Shown here piece after piece: positions 34,412-43,109 of a DNA stretch of 64,000 bases; within the stretch, counting starts at the first letter, position 1; each line of letters starts with the position of its first letter. A program made the translations under genes and the position numbers. Below the pieces are notes generated by a model. It saw nothing but the letters and a program-made list of their open reading frames with translations. It was not told the origin of the DNA and made no database searches. This stretch comes from Paraburkholderia atlantica (lineage in GTDB: Bacteria; Pseudomonadota; Gammaproteobacteria; Burkholderiales; Burkholderiaceae), in the NCBI RefSeq assembly GCF_009362785.1, contig NZ_WHNQ01000012.1:62001-126000 (forward strand). Reading direction: 5' to 3'.

Positions 34412-35654
34412 GGAAGGTCGCACCGTTTCGCTGGCAGCACGGATGTCTAGAAGGGTGTTGCCAGCGGGAGCTGACCGCGCGGCGCAACTGCTGCTGGTAA
34501 GCCGTGGATTGCGGGGCCTCTGTGACGGTTTCATCGCGGTGCTGTTACCCGCGTATCTGCTTGCGCTCGGGTTCGCCAAAGTCGACGTCGGCCTGATCAG
34601 CACCGCGACGCTGGTCGGCTCCGCGGTGGCGACGATTGCGGTCGGTGTGCTTGCCAATCGCGTCGCCGCACGCCGGATGTTTATTTTTGCCGCTGTATTG
34701 ATGGTCGCGACTGGCTTTGGCTTTGCGGGACTATCGTCGCTGCTGCCCCTGCTCATCGTCGCCTTTGTCGGTACGCTCAACCCGAGCTCTGGCGATGTCA
34801 GTCTTTTTCTCCCCCTCGAACAATCACAGCTTGCCGGGATGGCGACGGGCGATGCACGAACGGCGCTATTCGCCCGCTACAGCCTGATCGGTGCCGTTTC
34901 GGCAGCGGTCGGTTCACTCGCAGCGGGCGTGCCCACATGGCTGGGAGCACATGCACACATGGCGGAACTGACGGCCATGCGTACGATGTTCATCGTGTAT
35001 GCGGCGACGGGCGGTGCGATCTGGCTGCTCTATCGTCGCTTGCCGCCTTCTGGCGCACACCCTTCTGGCCCGAGCGCACCGCTCGGCAAGTCACGGCGCA
35101 TCGTGACGCGTCTCGCGTTGCTGTTCAGCGTCGATGCGTTTGCCGGCGGCCTGGTCGTCAATTCCCTGCTGTCGCTGTGGCTCATGCAACGCTTCGGCCT
35201 GTCGGTGGGCGCAGCGGGCCAGTTCTTTTTCTGGGCAGGGCTGCTTACCGCTCTCTCCCAGCTTGCTGCACCGCGACTTGCCAGCAAGATCGGGCTGCTC
35301 AATACGATGGTGTTCACGCACATCCCGGCAAGCCTGTGCCTCATCGCCGCGGCCTTTACTGCTTCGTTGCCAGTGACGTTGGCGCTGCTGCTCGCACGCA
35401 GCGCGTTGTCGCAGATGGACGTTCCCACGCGCACCGCCTACGTGATGGCCGTCGTTACGCCGGCCGAGCGGCCTGCAGCTGCAAGCTTCACTTCGGTACC
35501 GCGAAGCCTTGCTGCATCGCTCGCACCGTCTCTGGCGGGCGTCCTGATTGGCATCGGGTGGCTTGGCGCGCCGCTTGTCGCCTGCGGCGCGCTCAAGATC
35601 GCTTATGACCTTTCGCTACTTTTCGTCTTCCGTCACGTCAAACCGGATCGCTGA
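34398..35654 (+). CDS. MFS transporter of the chromate cluster
   Basis: The 418-residue protein has 12 membrane helices and the MFS loop pattern ANRVAARRMF between helices 2 and 3. RGLCDGFIAVLLPAYLLALGF forms the first helices. It overlaps the second chrB-like gene by 14 bases, so it belongs to that transcript. MFS genes occur in several chr clusters, but the substrate is unproven. An ATG at 34377 would lengthen the overlap without a better ribosome site. Confidence 0.82.
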   Translation: MNAREEGRTVSLAARMSRRVLPAGADRAAQLLLVSRGLRGLCDGFIAVLLPAYLLALGFAKVDVGLISTATLVGSAVATIAVGVLANRVAARRMFIFAAVLMVATGFGFAGLSSLLPLLIVAFVGTLNPSSGDVSLFLPLEQSQLAGMATGDARTALFARYSLIGAVSAAVGSLAAGVPTWLGAHAHMAELTAMRTMFIVYAATGGAIWLLYRRLPPSGAHPSGPSAPLGKSRRIVTRLALLFSVDAFAGGLVVNSLLSLWLMQRFGLSVGAAGQFFFWAGLLTALSQLAAPRLASKIGLLNTMVFTHIPASLCLIAAAFTASLPVTLALLLARSALSQMDVPTRTAYVMAVVTPAERPAAASFTSVPRSLAASLAPSLAGVLIGIGWLGAPLVACGALKIAYDLSLLFVFRHVKPDR

Positions 35655-35824
35655 ACGAAACGACCGGGACCAGTTCCACCACGCAGGCGGGAGGAAACCG
35701 GACAGAGCGCAGTTCTCGAAGATCACAAAAATGCTGCGTACTTGATGCACTCCGTTCAAGGAGGCGACGCCACCGCAGCCGCCCTATGCGCGTAGCGGTG
35801 GCAGTCGTGCCGCAGGAGGGTTTC

Positions 35825-36868
35825 ATGAAAATCTTTCAACCTTTGCGTTTGCGCCCGGCGGTGCTCTTGTACCTCGTCCTACTCGGACTGTGTACAGCCC
35901 TGGGCGTTCTGGTGCACTTGATTCCGCCCGCTGCCGGGCAGGAGGCCAGCAATCTCCCACTGACACACGTCGTTGATATTCCGCTGCCGGGTCGCGCCAC
36001 GCGCCTTGACTACGAAAGTTACGATCCCGATCGCCATCTGCTGTTCATCGCGCACCTCGGCGACGGAGAGGTGATTGTCGTCGATGTGAATGCTTCGCGC
36101 GTGGTCGCACGGATTCCCGATGTTTCATCGGTGCATGGCGTGCTTGCCATTCCCGGGATGTCGCGCGTGTACGCCTCGGCGACGGGAACGGACGAGATTG
36201 TGGCCATCGATGAAGCAACACTCAAGATCGTCGCGCGCATGCCTGGCGGACATTATCCGGACGGGATGGCTTATGCGCCGGATGTGCATAAGCTTTACGC
36301 ATCAGATGAGACCGGGAACACAGAGACAGTCGTTGACGTCCGGACCAACCAGCGCGTCACGACCATTCCGCTTGGTGGAGAGGTTGGCAACACGCAATAC
36401 GATCCGCAATCGCATCACATCTTTGTCAACGTGCAGACGCGCAATGAACTCGTTGAAATCGACCCGACAGTCGACAGAATCGTCGCCCGGTTTCCCCTCC
36501 CTGGGGCCGACCACAACCATGGACTGTTGATCGATTCGACAGACCGGCTTGCCTTTATCGCCTGTCAAGGCAACGACAAGCTGCTCGTCTTCGATATGGA
36601 AGCACGGCGAGTCGTCCGGTCATTCCATGTCGGCAAAGACCCCGACGTGCTCGCGTTTGATCCCGGTCTGGGGAGGGTCTATGTCGCCGGCGAAGATGGC
36701 GTTGTCTCTATCTTCAATGTCAAGGGCCCGAACGTTGCCAAAATCGGCGACGGCCGGATCGGTCCAAACGCGCATGTCGTCGCCGTCGACCCTGCCACAC
36801 ATCACTCGTATTTCCCGCTGAAGAACGTAGACGGACATCCGGTGCTGCGCGTAATGGCAGCCGGGTGA
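35825..36868 (+). CDS. Secreted or anchored YVTN/NHL-type beta-propeller protein
   Basis: The 347-residue protein has an N-terminal hydrophobic segment (about 10-30) acting as signal or anchor. Six or seven repeats of the YVTN type follow (VYASATGTDEIVAIDEATLKIV, KLYASDETGNTETVVDVRT, RVYVAGEDGVVSIFNVKG). Propellers of this kind bind proteins or ligands in the periplasm. GCAGGAGGGTTTC precedes the ATG at 35825. Its codon choice is less GC-rich than core genes. No enzyme motif is evident. Confidence 0.75.
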   Translation: MKIFQPLRLRPAVLLYLVLLGLCTALGVLVHLIPPAAGQEASNLPLTHVVDIPLPGRATRLDYESYDPDRHLLFIAHLGDGEVIVVDVNASRVVARIPDVSSVHGVLAIPGMSRVYASATGTDEIVAIDEATLKIVARMPGGHYPDGMAYAPDVHKLYASDETGNTETVVDVRTNQRVTTIPLGGEVGNTQYDPQSHHIFVNVQTRNELVEIDPTVDRIVARFPLPGADHNHGLLIDSTDRLAFIACQGNDKLLVFDMEARRVVRSFHVGKDPDVLAFDPGLGRVYVAGEDGVVSIFNVKGPNVAKIGDGRIGPNAHVVAVDPATHHSYFPLKNVDGHPVLRVMAAG

Positions 36869-36971
36869 TGCGTTGATGTCTTCTACAGGTTTTGCCCGGA
36901 TTCTTACGGGAAACGCTCGGAGCAAGACTAGCCGACGTCGTGTGTCTGATCGATGACGGCGAAATAATGGT

Positions 36972-37115
36972 TCATGGAGACCGTAGCAGTTCCGCCGGAT
37001 GCTGCGCGCGGCTCTGCCCGTCGCCGCAGCGCATGTCGTTGGCCGGGCAGTAGTGGTCGCAGCCCCAGCACACGCGTTCCGGGTGCAGCGGATTAATCGG
37101 AAACTTCTTGGCCAT
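36972..37115 (-). CDS. DUF3079 cysteine-rich small protein
   Basis: This 47-residue ORF begins MAKKFPINPLHPERVCWGCD and continues with CPANDMRCGDG and QHPAEL, matching the DUF3079 pattern of four conserved Cys that probably bind zinc or iron. It is too short for most gene callers. It ends with RSP shortly after QHPAELL, where relatives usually carry several more residues, so the C-terminus may be truncated. Function unknown. Confidence 0.75.
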   Translation of the reverse strand: MAKKFPINPLHPERVCWGCDHYCPANDMRCGDGQSRAQHPAELLRSP

Positions 37116-37239
37116 GATGTCGTCCCGGGCGGTTCGAAAGGCTCGCCCGGCAACAATTGTCGTCCTTACATGGCACAGTGGTAGATGGCAGAGCGTCGCG
37201 ACCCCCGCTGAGCGTTGCGACCGGCGCGTCGTGTTGTCC

Positions 37240-37255
37240 CCGGCCTGCAGGCCGG
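37240..37255 (-). terminator. GC-rich palindrome after the AhpF-like gene
   Basis: CCGGCCTGCAGGCCGG is a perfect 16-bp palindrome starting two bases past the stop codon on the minus strand. As RNA it would fold into a short hairpin and may end transcription; there is no T-run. Confidence 0.4.
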
Positions 37256-37257
37256 TG

Positions 37258-37896
37258 CTACGACTTGCCAGCCGCGCGCAGTGCCGCTCTCATGCTCATT
37301 TCTATGTCGAGGAGTTTCGCGCCGAGCTCCACGAAGCTGCTGCGCCCCTCGCCGAATACCTCGCCGTTCATGTAGATCGTCGGCACGACGCTAATATCAC
37401 GTGCGGACAGCTCACTCTGAAAAATTCCGCCGTCGATCGTAATGTTGTGAATCCGTGGATTGATCACCGCCATCATGTTCAGCGCTTGCACTACGTCCAC
37501 ACAGCTGCCACACGACAACGAAATATAGGTCTCGAAATAGTAGTCTCGTTGCAGGGTTCGAATCTGTTCGATGGTCGTACGGTCGGCTACAACGGGATGT
37601 CCTCCGACCTGGAGTATTGCAAGGACGAGGGACGAAAATTCAGGCCCTGTTGGCGTGGCGGCAAACTGAATGGCGGCATTTGCTCCGACCTGCCTGATTG
37701 AAAACGATGGCCTGCGCTCGTCGTCGTGCTGCTCCTCGACTACCGTTACCAGATCGGACAATGACGCAATTTCGTTCAGCATCGTCACCATTTCGTGCGA
37801 TCTTTGGCTGCCGCCCGGCGACACGATCAATTCGACCGGTCTGCGAAGGTTTCGCAGATACGTCTGCAGTTGTGACCTGAGATCGATGTTCAGCAT
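37258..37896 (-). CDS. Stand-alone AhpF N-terminal thioredoxin-like domain
   Basis: The 212-residue protein aligns along its whole length with the N-terminal domain of AhpF (peroxiredoxin reductase): VELIVSPGGSQRSHEM, ASLSDLVT, LVLAILQVGGHP, FETYISLSC and INPRIHNITIDGG. The redox pair Cys129-Gly-Ser-Cys132 is present. It stops cleanly where AhpF would enter its FAD/NADH domain (about 310 residues missing). It may be a fragment, or a working electron carrier that needs another reductase. No ahpC is in the window. Confidence 0.8.
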   Translation of the reverse strand: MLNIDLRSQLQTYLRNLRRPVELIVSPGGSQRSHEMVTMLNEIASLSDLVTVVEEQHDDERRPSFSIRQVGANAAIQFAATPTGPEFSSLVLAILQVGGHPVVADRTTIEQIRTLQRDYYFETYISLSCGSCVDVVQALNMMAVINPRIHNITIDGGIFQSELSARDISVVPTIYMNGEVFGEGRSSFVELGAKLLDIEMSMRAALRAAGKS

Positions 37897-38172
37897 TTGA
37901 ATTTCGATTCCGTAGCAACCTGCACAGGATTATGTGAGGAGCCTGACGCCACAACAACACGCGATTACCCGAAACCGGCGGCGCCGGTCGGTGGGTAGAG
38001 AGTGCCTCGGAATGCTCCCCCGAATGTCGGCACGATTTGGTGCGCTATCGCACATATTCGAAGCGTTCGCGAATCACCTCCGATGCTTGCCCTCGTATGC
38101 CTGATTCGGCGGCAACTTCGGCCAGCGTCGAGGGTGACAATGCCACTGAAGCGCTCGAAGCGCAACTGATCT

Positions 38173-38544
38173 TCAAACCTTGATGACGTATGACTGGCCG
38201 GGTTCCAGCGCACAAATTGTCAGAAAGCGAAGTGGGCGTTCCGGGTCGCAATTGCGAAAGAGCGTATGTGGCACGTCCGTCCTGTCCTGCAAAGACGCGC
38301 CAGCCGAGTACCGTCGGGGAGCGTCGCTGCCGTATGCAGACTCGGCTACACCTTCCAGTATGTAGACGATTCCACCAACGGGATGCGCGTGCAGCGGGGC
38401 CACGCCACCGGGCGGATAGGTCACCTCGGTCAGAACGAGTTCCTGGTTACTTCCAGGCATCGGCATACGTTCTAGCACGCGTCGCGTGACGCCTTGAAAC
38501 CCGCTTGCTCCGGTATCGGCAGCAGGATCGATAGGTTCAGACAT
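38173..38544 (-). CDS. Small cupin-domain protein
   Basis: The 123-residue single-domain cupin has PPGGVAPLHAHPVGGIVYILEG (first metal motif) and DVPHTLFRNC (second). An exact CTGGAGGAC ribosome site precedes the ATG. Such proteins bind a divalent metal and may act on oxidised small molecules. It is transcribed in the same direction as the cysteine hydrolase upstream, 105 bases away, so they may be co-expressed. Substrate unknown. Confidence 0.78.
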   Translation of the reverse strand: MSEPIDPAADTGASGFQGVTRRVLERMPMPGSNQELVLTEVTYPPGGVAPLHAHPVGGIVYILEGVAESAYGSDAPRRYSAGASLQDRTDVPHTLFRNCDPERPLRFLTICALEPGQSYVIKV

Positions 38545-38649
38545 GGTAAAAGTCCTCCAGATGCTGTGTGGACGGCATTCAGTACCGAAGTGAGGCGGTT
38601 CGTTGGCGCGTCAGCAAGCACCTTGATGCCGTCGATCTTGCCGGGTCGA

Positions 38650-39303
38650 CTATCGTCGGGTCATTGCGTCGACGACGTCCTGAGTCTTGACGACGGCGTG
38701 AGCAAGAAACGCAAAGTTGGTCAACGCAGCCTTATAACCGTCGCCCCAGACCGGATGCCGCGGTCCCGCTGTGGCATCGGCGACGACGGACACTTCGAAG
38801 CCCTGTTCGAGCAGGTCGCGCAGGTGAGCCTCGACACACATATTGGCGAGCATGCCGCCCAGCACGACCTTCTGTACGTTGCGCTTGCGAAGCTGCAGCG
38901 TCAGGTCGTTCGTCTGAGGACCAAAGACCTTGTGCGGGCTCACGACGATGGTTTCACCATCGTCGATGAACGGCTTGAACTCCTCCAGCCAGTCAGCGCC
39001 CGATTTCTCGAATCCGCTCAGATTCAGTGCGCCTGTGCGAGCAAAAGTGCCGGTCGCAAACTCGTCCGTCTCCAGCGGGCCATTGAATTTCCACGTGCGA
39101 TCGGTCGGATAAAAGTAATGCGGCGAGATGAAAACACTGAATTTCTCAGCTTTCGCCGCCTTGAATATCTGCAGCATGTTTTCGACGGTCCGGTTCTCCG
39201 TCACGCTGGCTCCAACCGCGCCCCAGTTCTTACCCAAAGGGCTGAGCACATCGATTTGTGGATCGATAAACACAACGGCGGTGTCGGTGGGATCGTATTT
39301 CAT
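38650..39303 (-). CDS. Isochorismatase-like cysteine hydrolase
   Basis: The 217-residue protein has the catalytic triad Asp14 (VVFIDPQ), Lys125 (SPHKVFG) and Cys156 (GGMLANMCVEAHLRD), with the cis-peptide region GGML before the Cys. The family hydrolyses amides, ureas or isochorismate in the cytoplasm. A CTGGAGCTCGAATC site precedes the ATG. The cupin gene follows downstream. The substrate is not evident. Confidence 0.88.
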   Translation of the reverse strand: MKYDPTDTAVVFIDPQIDVLSPLGKNWGAVGASVTENRTVENMLQIFKAAKAEKFSVFISPHYFYPTDRTWKFNGPLETDEFATGTFARTGALNLSGFEKSGADWLEEFKPFIDDGETIVVSPHKVFGPQTNDLTLQLRKRNVQKVVLGGMLANMCVEAHLRDLLEQGFEVSVVADATAGPRHPVWGDGYKAALTNFAFLAHAVVKTQDVVDAMTRR

Positions 39304-39530
39304 GATTCGAGCTCCAGAGGGTGAAGACTGCGCGTGCCGATCGGCGAGGAACGGGTTCTATCTGCATCACTCGAGCGAGTGAGACGAAGTGTAGGCCACG
39401 TCGCGCGTCGCTCACAAATGCAGCTTTGCACGCTAATCATGAATCCATCGACTATTCGCGCACCGCGCAGCGGTGGTGAATGCAACGAGATGCAAATCGC
39501 GTCGCGACAGATGCTCCGCCTCGGCTGTCA

Positions 39531-40364
39531 TCAGCCATCCGTCGAGACGGTGGTGGCCTCCCACGCATCGATTTCCGCTTTCAATGCCGACAGTTTGGCT
39601 CGAACGAGCCCGAGTGCGTCGCTACCGAGTAAAAGACGTGTAGGCGGATGTTCCGCTGCGATGACGGCGAGCATTGCGCGCGCCGCTTTGCTGGGATCTC
39701 CCAATTGCTTGCCGCTTTTTTCCTCTCGGGCTTGGCGGATGGGATCGAAAATATCGTCGTAATCCGAAATCGAGCGGGGCGTCCGCGTCATCGAGCGCCC
39801 CGCCCAGTCAGTGCGAAACGAGCCCGGCGCCACCGCCGTCACGGCGATACCGAAGGGCTGGACCTCTTTGCCGAGCGCCTCGGAGATGCCTTCCAAAGCG
39901 AACTTGCTCCCGCAGTAATAAGTGATTCCCGGCATCGTGATGTAGCCGCCCATCGATGTGATATTCACAATGTGACCGCGGCGGCGCTCACGCATAAATG
40001 GCAGAACGGCCTTCATCATCGCGACCGCACCGAATACATTCACATCGAACTGCCGGCGCATCTCCGATAGCGGCGATTCCTCCATGATGCCCTCGTGACC
40101 GTAGCCGGCATTGTTGACCAGCACATCGATGGGTCCGACGCTGGCCTCGATTTCCGCCACGACGCCGTCGATCGCGTCGAACGCGGTAACGTCGAGCACA
40201 CGTCCCCACGCGGCGTTCGCGGATAGGGACTCGAATTCACGCTTTGCCCGGACGGTTCTCACCGTACCGACGACCTTGTGACCCATCGCCAGCGCTTCCT
40301 GTGCGAGCGCGCGGCCAAAGCCGCTGCTGACGCCCGTGATGAGCAGAGTTTTGCTGGATGCCAT
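39531..40364 (-). CDS. Short-chain dehydrogenase/reductase, divergent from an AraC regulator
   Basis: The 277-residue classical SDR has the nucleotide motif TGVSSGFG (10-17), NNAG, catalytic Ser in NITSMGG and Tyr-x3-Lys in YYCGSKFALEG. It should oxidise or reduce a small carbonyl or alcohol with NAD(P)H. It starts 94 bases from the divergent AraC gene at 40459, a typical regulator/target pair. GGGAGAGGC precedes the ATG. Confidence 0.88.
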   Translation of the reverse strand: MASSKTLLITGVSSGFGRALAQEALAMGHKVVGTVRTVRAKREFESLSANAAWGRVLDVTAFDAIDGVVAEIEASVGPIDVLVNNAGYGHEGIMEESPLSEMRRQFDVNVFGAVAMMKAVLPFMRERRRGHIVNITSMGGYITMPGITYYCGSKFALEGISEALGKEVQPFGIAVTAVAPGSFRTDWAGRSMTRTPRSISDYDDIFDPIRQAREEKSGKQLGDPSKAARAMLAVIAAEHPPTRLLLGSDALGLVRAKLSALKAEIDAWEATTVSTDG

Positions 40365-40458
40365 TGAAGCCTCTCCCGAATGTCGATTGGAGAGTGCATA
40401 CTAATCTGACAACCGACGCAAAATAAGCCGAATTCCGCTGATTTTCTTGCACAAAACT

Positions 40459-41430
40459 ATGAGCACGATACGCGCTTCGACCCGACACCCAGCTCTATCC
40501 TCGCGAAGCCAGAAACGCATGGTTGACCTGCTGCGCTCATTGGCGCCCGACGAGGGCTACAACCTCACGGCACTGCCGAGCGTCCGCATCTTGCGGTCGA
40601 ACCGGGCGCTCTCGCGCACGCCCGTGCTGTACGACCCCGGTATCGTGATCGTCTGCCAGGGCCGCAAGCGAGGCTATTTCGGCGACCAGCTTTACCTGTA
40701 TGACGAGCGTCACTATCTGGCCGTATCCGTGCCTGTGCCGTTCAGCATGGAGACCGACGCAACCGAGCAGCGTCCACTGCTCGCGCTATATCTGCACCTC
40801 GATTTCGCATTGGCCGCCGAGCTTGCGGAGCGGATCGACCGAGAAGGCGTGGCGCAGCGCGCACCAGCACCTCAGAGCATGATGTCGACGCCGATGGACG
40901 ACGCGATGCAAGCGTCCGTGCTGCGCTTTCTCGAGGCGATGCATCGGCCGCTGGAAGCTGCCGTGTTGGGCGCCGGGCTGCTGCGTGAACTGTATTTCCG
41001 GGTGCTCACCGGAGCCCAGGGAAGCTCGTTGCGCGAGGCTTTGGCGATGCGAGGACAGTTCGGCCAGATCGGCCGCTCGCTCCGCCTGATTCATGCAAGC
41101 TATGCGCAGCCCCTCGACGTAAGTCAACTGGCCGACGAAGCGGGTATGAGCATTCCGAGCTTCCACAGCCACTTCAAGGCAATTACCCAGGTGTCGCCGA
41201 TGCAATATTTGAAGTCGACGCGCCTTCATCAGGCTCGCCTGTTAATGGTGCGCCAGGACCTGACCGCGGAGGCGGCGGGCCACGCCGTGGGTTACGCGAG
41301 CCCGTCCCAGTTCAGCAGGGAATTCCGGCGTCTGTTTGGCCTGACGCCGGCCGCGGAGGCTAAGCGTATGCGCGAGAGCTTCGCGATCCCGGCAGTATTC
41401 GCTGATACGGCTTATGTGTCGTCGCACTGA
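40459..41430 (+). CDS. AraC-family transcriptional regulator
   Basis: The 323-residue protein has an N-terminal AraC_N-type sensing domain (LPSVRILRSNRALSRTPVLYDPG) and a C-terminal double helix-turn-helix (about 215-310), with DVSQLADEAGMSIPSFHSHFK and AAGHAVGYASPSQFSREF. It likely controls the divergent SDR gene. An in-frame TTG at 40447 precedes the ATG; the ATG is preferred. Confidence 0.87.
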   Translation: MSTIRASTRHPALSSRSQKRMVDLLRSLAPDEGYNLTALPSVRILRSNRALSRTPVLYDPGIVIVCQGRKRGYFGDQLYLYDERHYLAVSVPVPFSMETDATEQRPLLALYLHLDFALAAELAERIDREGVAQRAPAPQSMMSTPMDDAMQASVLRFLEAMHRPLEAAVLGAGLLRELYFRVLTGAQGSSLREALAMRGQFGQIGRSLRLIHASYAQPLDVSQLADEAGMSIPSFHSHFKAITQVSPMQYLKSTRLHQARLLMVRQDLTAEAAGHAVGYASPSQFSREFRRLFGLTPAAEAKRMRESFAIPAVFADTAYVSSH

Positions 41431-41496
41431 TTTTGGCGCACTGGCACTGCTGGATTTTTTCGTCAGCAAGTTCGATTGACGAAACGATGCCAGCGC

Positions 41497-41970
41497 TCAT
41501 CGCTTCTGATAGGTGCCGATCAGTTCGGCGTGCGTTAGTACGTGCCCCTGCATGGCCTTCTCGAGAGCGGCCTTGCTGGGGCTTTTCAGGTCGGGCAGGA
41601 CGGTGTCGAGCGCATACAGCTTGTGGAAATAGCGGTGGCGTCCCACGGGCGGACACGGGCCGCCGTAAGCGGCACGCTTGAAGTCATTGGTGCCTTCGAG
41701 CGTGCCGCCCGGCAAAGCCTGCGCATCGGCGCCATCGGGCAACCCGGTCGCTGTCGGCGGGATGTTGTAGAGCACCCAATGCACCCACGTCATTCTCGGC
41801 GCGGCCGGGTCCGGCGCGTCAGGGTCGTCGACGATCAGCGCCAGGCTTTTTGCGTTCGCGGGCACGCCGGACCACGCGAGCGGCGGGGATACATTGGCAC
41901 CCTCGCAGGTATGCTGCACCGGAATTTCGCCGCTCTGTCGGAAAGCTTGCGACGTTAGCGTGAGTGTCAT
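41497..41970 (-). CDS. YbhB/YbcL-family PEBP protein
   Basis: The 157-residue protein belongs to the phosphatidylethanolamine-binding family: HTCEGANVSPPLAWSGVP, LIVDDPDAPDP, WVHWVLYNIP and PPVGRHRYFHKLYAL form the anion-binding pocket. AAGGAGGCTGCC precedes the ATG. There is no signal peptide. Bacterial members have no settled role. It is convergent with the AraC gene. Confidence 0.88.
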   Translation of the reverse strand: MTLTLTSQAFRQSGEIPVQHTCEGANVSPPLAWSGVPANAKSLALIVDDPDAPDPAAPRMTWVHWVLYNIPPTATGLPDGADAQALPGGTLEGTNDFKRAAYGGPCPPVGRHRYFHKLYALDTVLPDLKSPSKAALEKAMQGHVLTHAELIGTYQKR

Positions 41971-42127
41971 GGCAGCCTCCTTGTGGGGTCGCGACCATGC
42001 TTTTATTCTAGATCAGCGTCCACCGAAGTCGCCTGCAACGAGTGCACGGATTCGCGGATCGAACGACCGCATGCCGGGCAGAGGCGACGTTCGAATTACC
42101 GCGCGTGGTTGCCAGCCTTGATTGCGC

Positions 42128-42424
42128 TTATTGGCCGACAGGAGACTTCGTGGATGGGGTCGCCAACGAGTTGTTGACCCCGTAAGCGGGCTGGCGGGAC
42201 GTCGAGCTACTGTCCGTGCTCATCGTGCTCATCGGCTGGCCCGCGTTCGGCGACGCGGAGCCGCTGTCCGAGCCGGTGGCGCCCGGCGTGCCGTAGCCAC
42301 TCGTTGCAGGTGCCGGCGACTTGGTGGACGGAGTCGCCAGCGTGTTGTTGCTTTGTGCATAGGCGCCGCCCGACAGCATCAGTGCGGCGACGGCCGCGAT
42401 CAATGTGCTGGTTGCCTTGTTCAT
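42128..42424 (-). CDS. Small secreted protein with duplicated peptide motif
   Basis: The 98-residue protein has a signal peptide (MNKATSTLIAAVAALMLSGGAYA) and a mature Ser/Thr/Pro/Gly-rich chain. NNTLATPSTKSPA near the mature start is repeated as NNSLATPSTKSPV near the C-terminus. AAGGAGAAGCGCTTC precedes the ATG at 42424. It is probably a periplasmic or surface-exposed flexible protein. Function unknown. Confidence 0.68.
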   Translation of the reverse strand: MNKATSTLIAAVAALMLSGGAYAQSNNTLATPSTKSPAPATSGYGTPGATGSDSGSASPNAGQPMSTMSTDSSSTSRQPAYGVNNSLATPSTKSPVGQ

Positions 42425-42614
42425 GAAGCGCTTCTCCTTGAATGGACTGCGATTCCGACGCAAACGATGCTCTCGCACGTTTGCGTCAGCGTCGCGAAAT
42501 CCAAGTTTAGGAAAGCGAAGGCTGATAGTTATGCGCATTATTCACAATGGTGAATATCGATTTGCGGAATTAACCAGGGCGCGCTGGTCCCCCCAATCTG
42601 CACTGTAGCCGCCA

Positions 42615-43042
42615 TCACTTCTGGTCCCGCATCCATGGCGTAAACGTGATGCCGACCAGCAATCCTTCCGGCCCGATAAAGCGGCTGACAGTCTGGCCCC
42701 AAGGCTCTTTCCGGTTTCTGACCAGCATTCGATACCCTTGCGCTTCAAGTTCTGCCGTCGCCGCTTCGACGTCGTCGACATCGAATTCGATCAGGCTTGC
42801 GGAATGGGTACGTCGCGAGGCCACGATTCCGTGCCGAAGCACGACTGAGAAGCGTGGGAGAGCGGCCACAACGCGAAAGAGTTTGCCCCGTTCAGACTCT
42901 CCGTATGGAGATAGCCGCCGTTCTCTTCCTTGAAGGGGATACCGAAAGCCCGGCCGTAGAGATCGCGGCTTGCCTGGGCCTCGATCACAATCGGGCCAAA
43001 GCCTGCGATGAACAAGGCCGTGGTAACTGGGATCTTTTCCAT
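42615..43042 (-). pseudogene. VOC-family (glyoxalase-like) protein with a frameshift
   Basis: The 5' part (MEKIPVTTALFIAGF ... WPRDVPIPQA, stop) and the 3' part (SLIEFDVDDVEAATAELEAQ ... PEGLLVG) lie in different frames that meet at about 42790-42800. Joined they form one VOC domain of about 140 residues. CAAGCCTGATC looks like a 4-base loss from CAAGCCAGCCTGATC (slippage between AGCC copies). AAAGGAGAAGTC precedes the ATG. The gene is probably inactive unless the base call is wrong. Confidence 0.8.
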
Positions 43043-43109
43043 GACTTCTCCTTTGCCGCGACAGAGCGGCGCGATGAAGAACGAACAGGTCCGCTCACGC
43101 CCATCGAAC

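Noticed and set aside
37157..37200. Possible tRNA-like sequence (TGGCACAGTGGTAGATGGCAG)
   Set aside because: The GTGGTAG box resembles a D-arm, but no acceptor, anticodon or T-arm could be folded around it.
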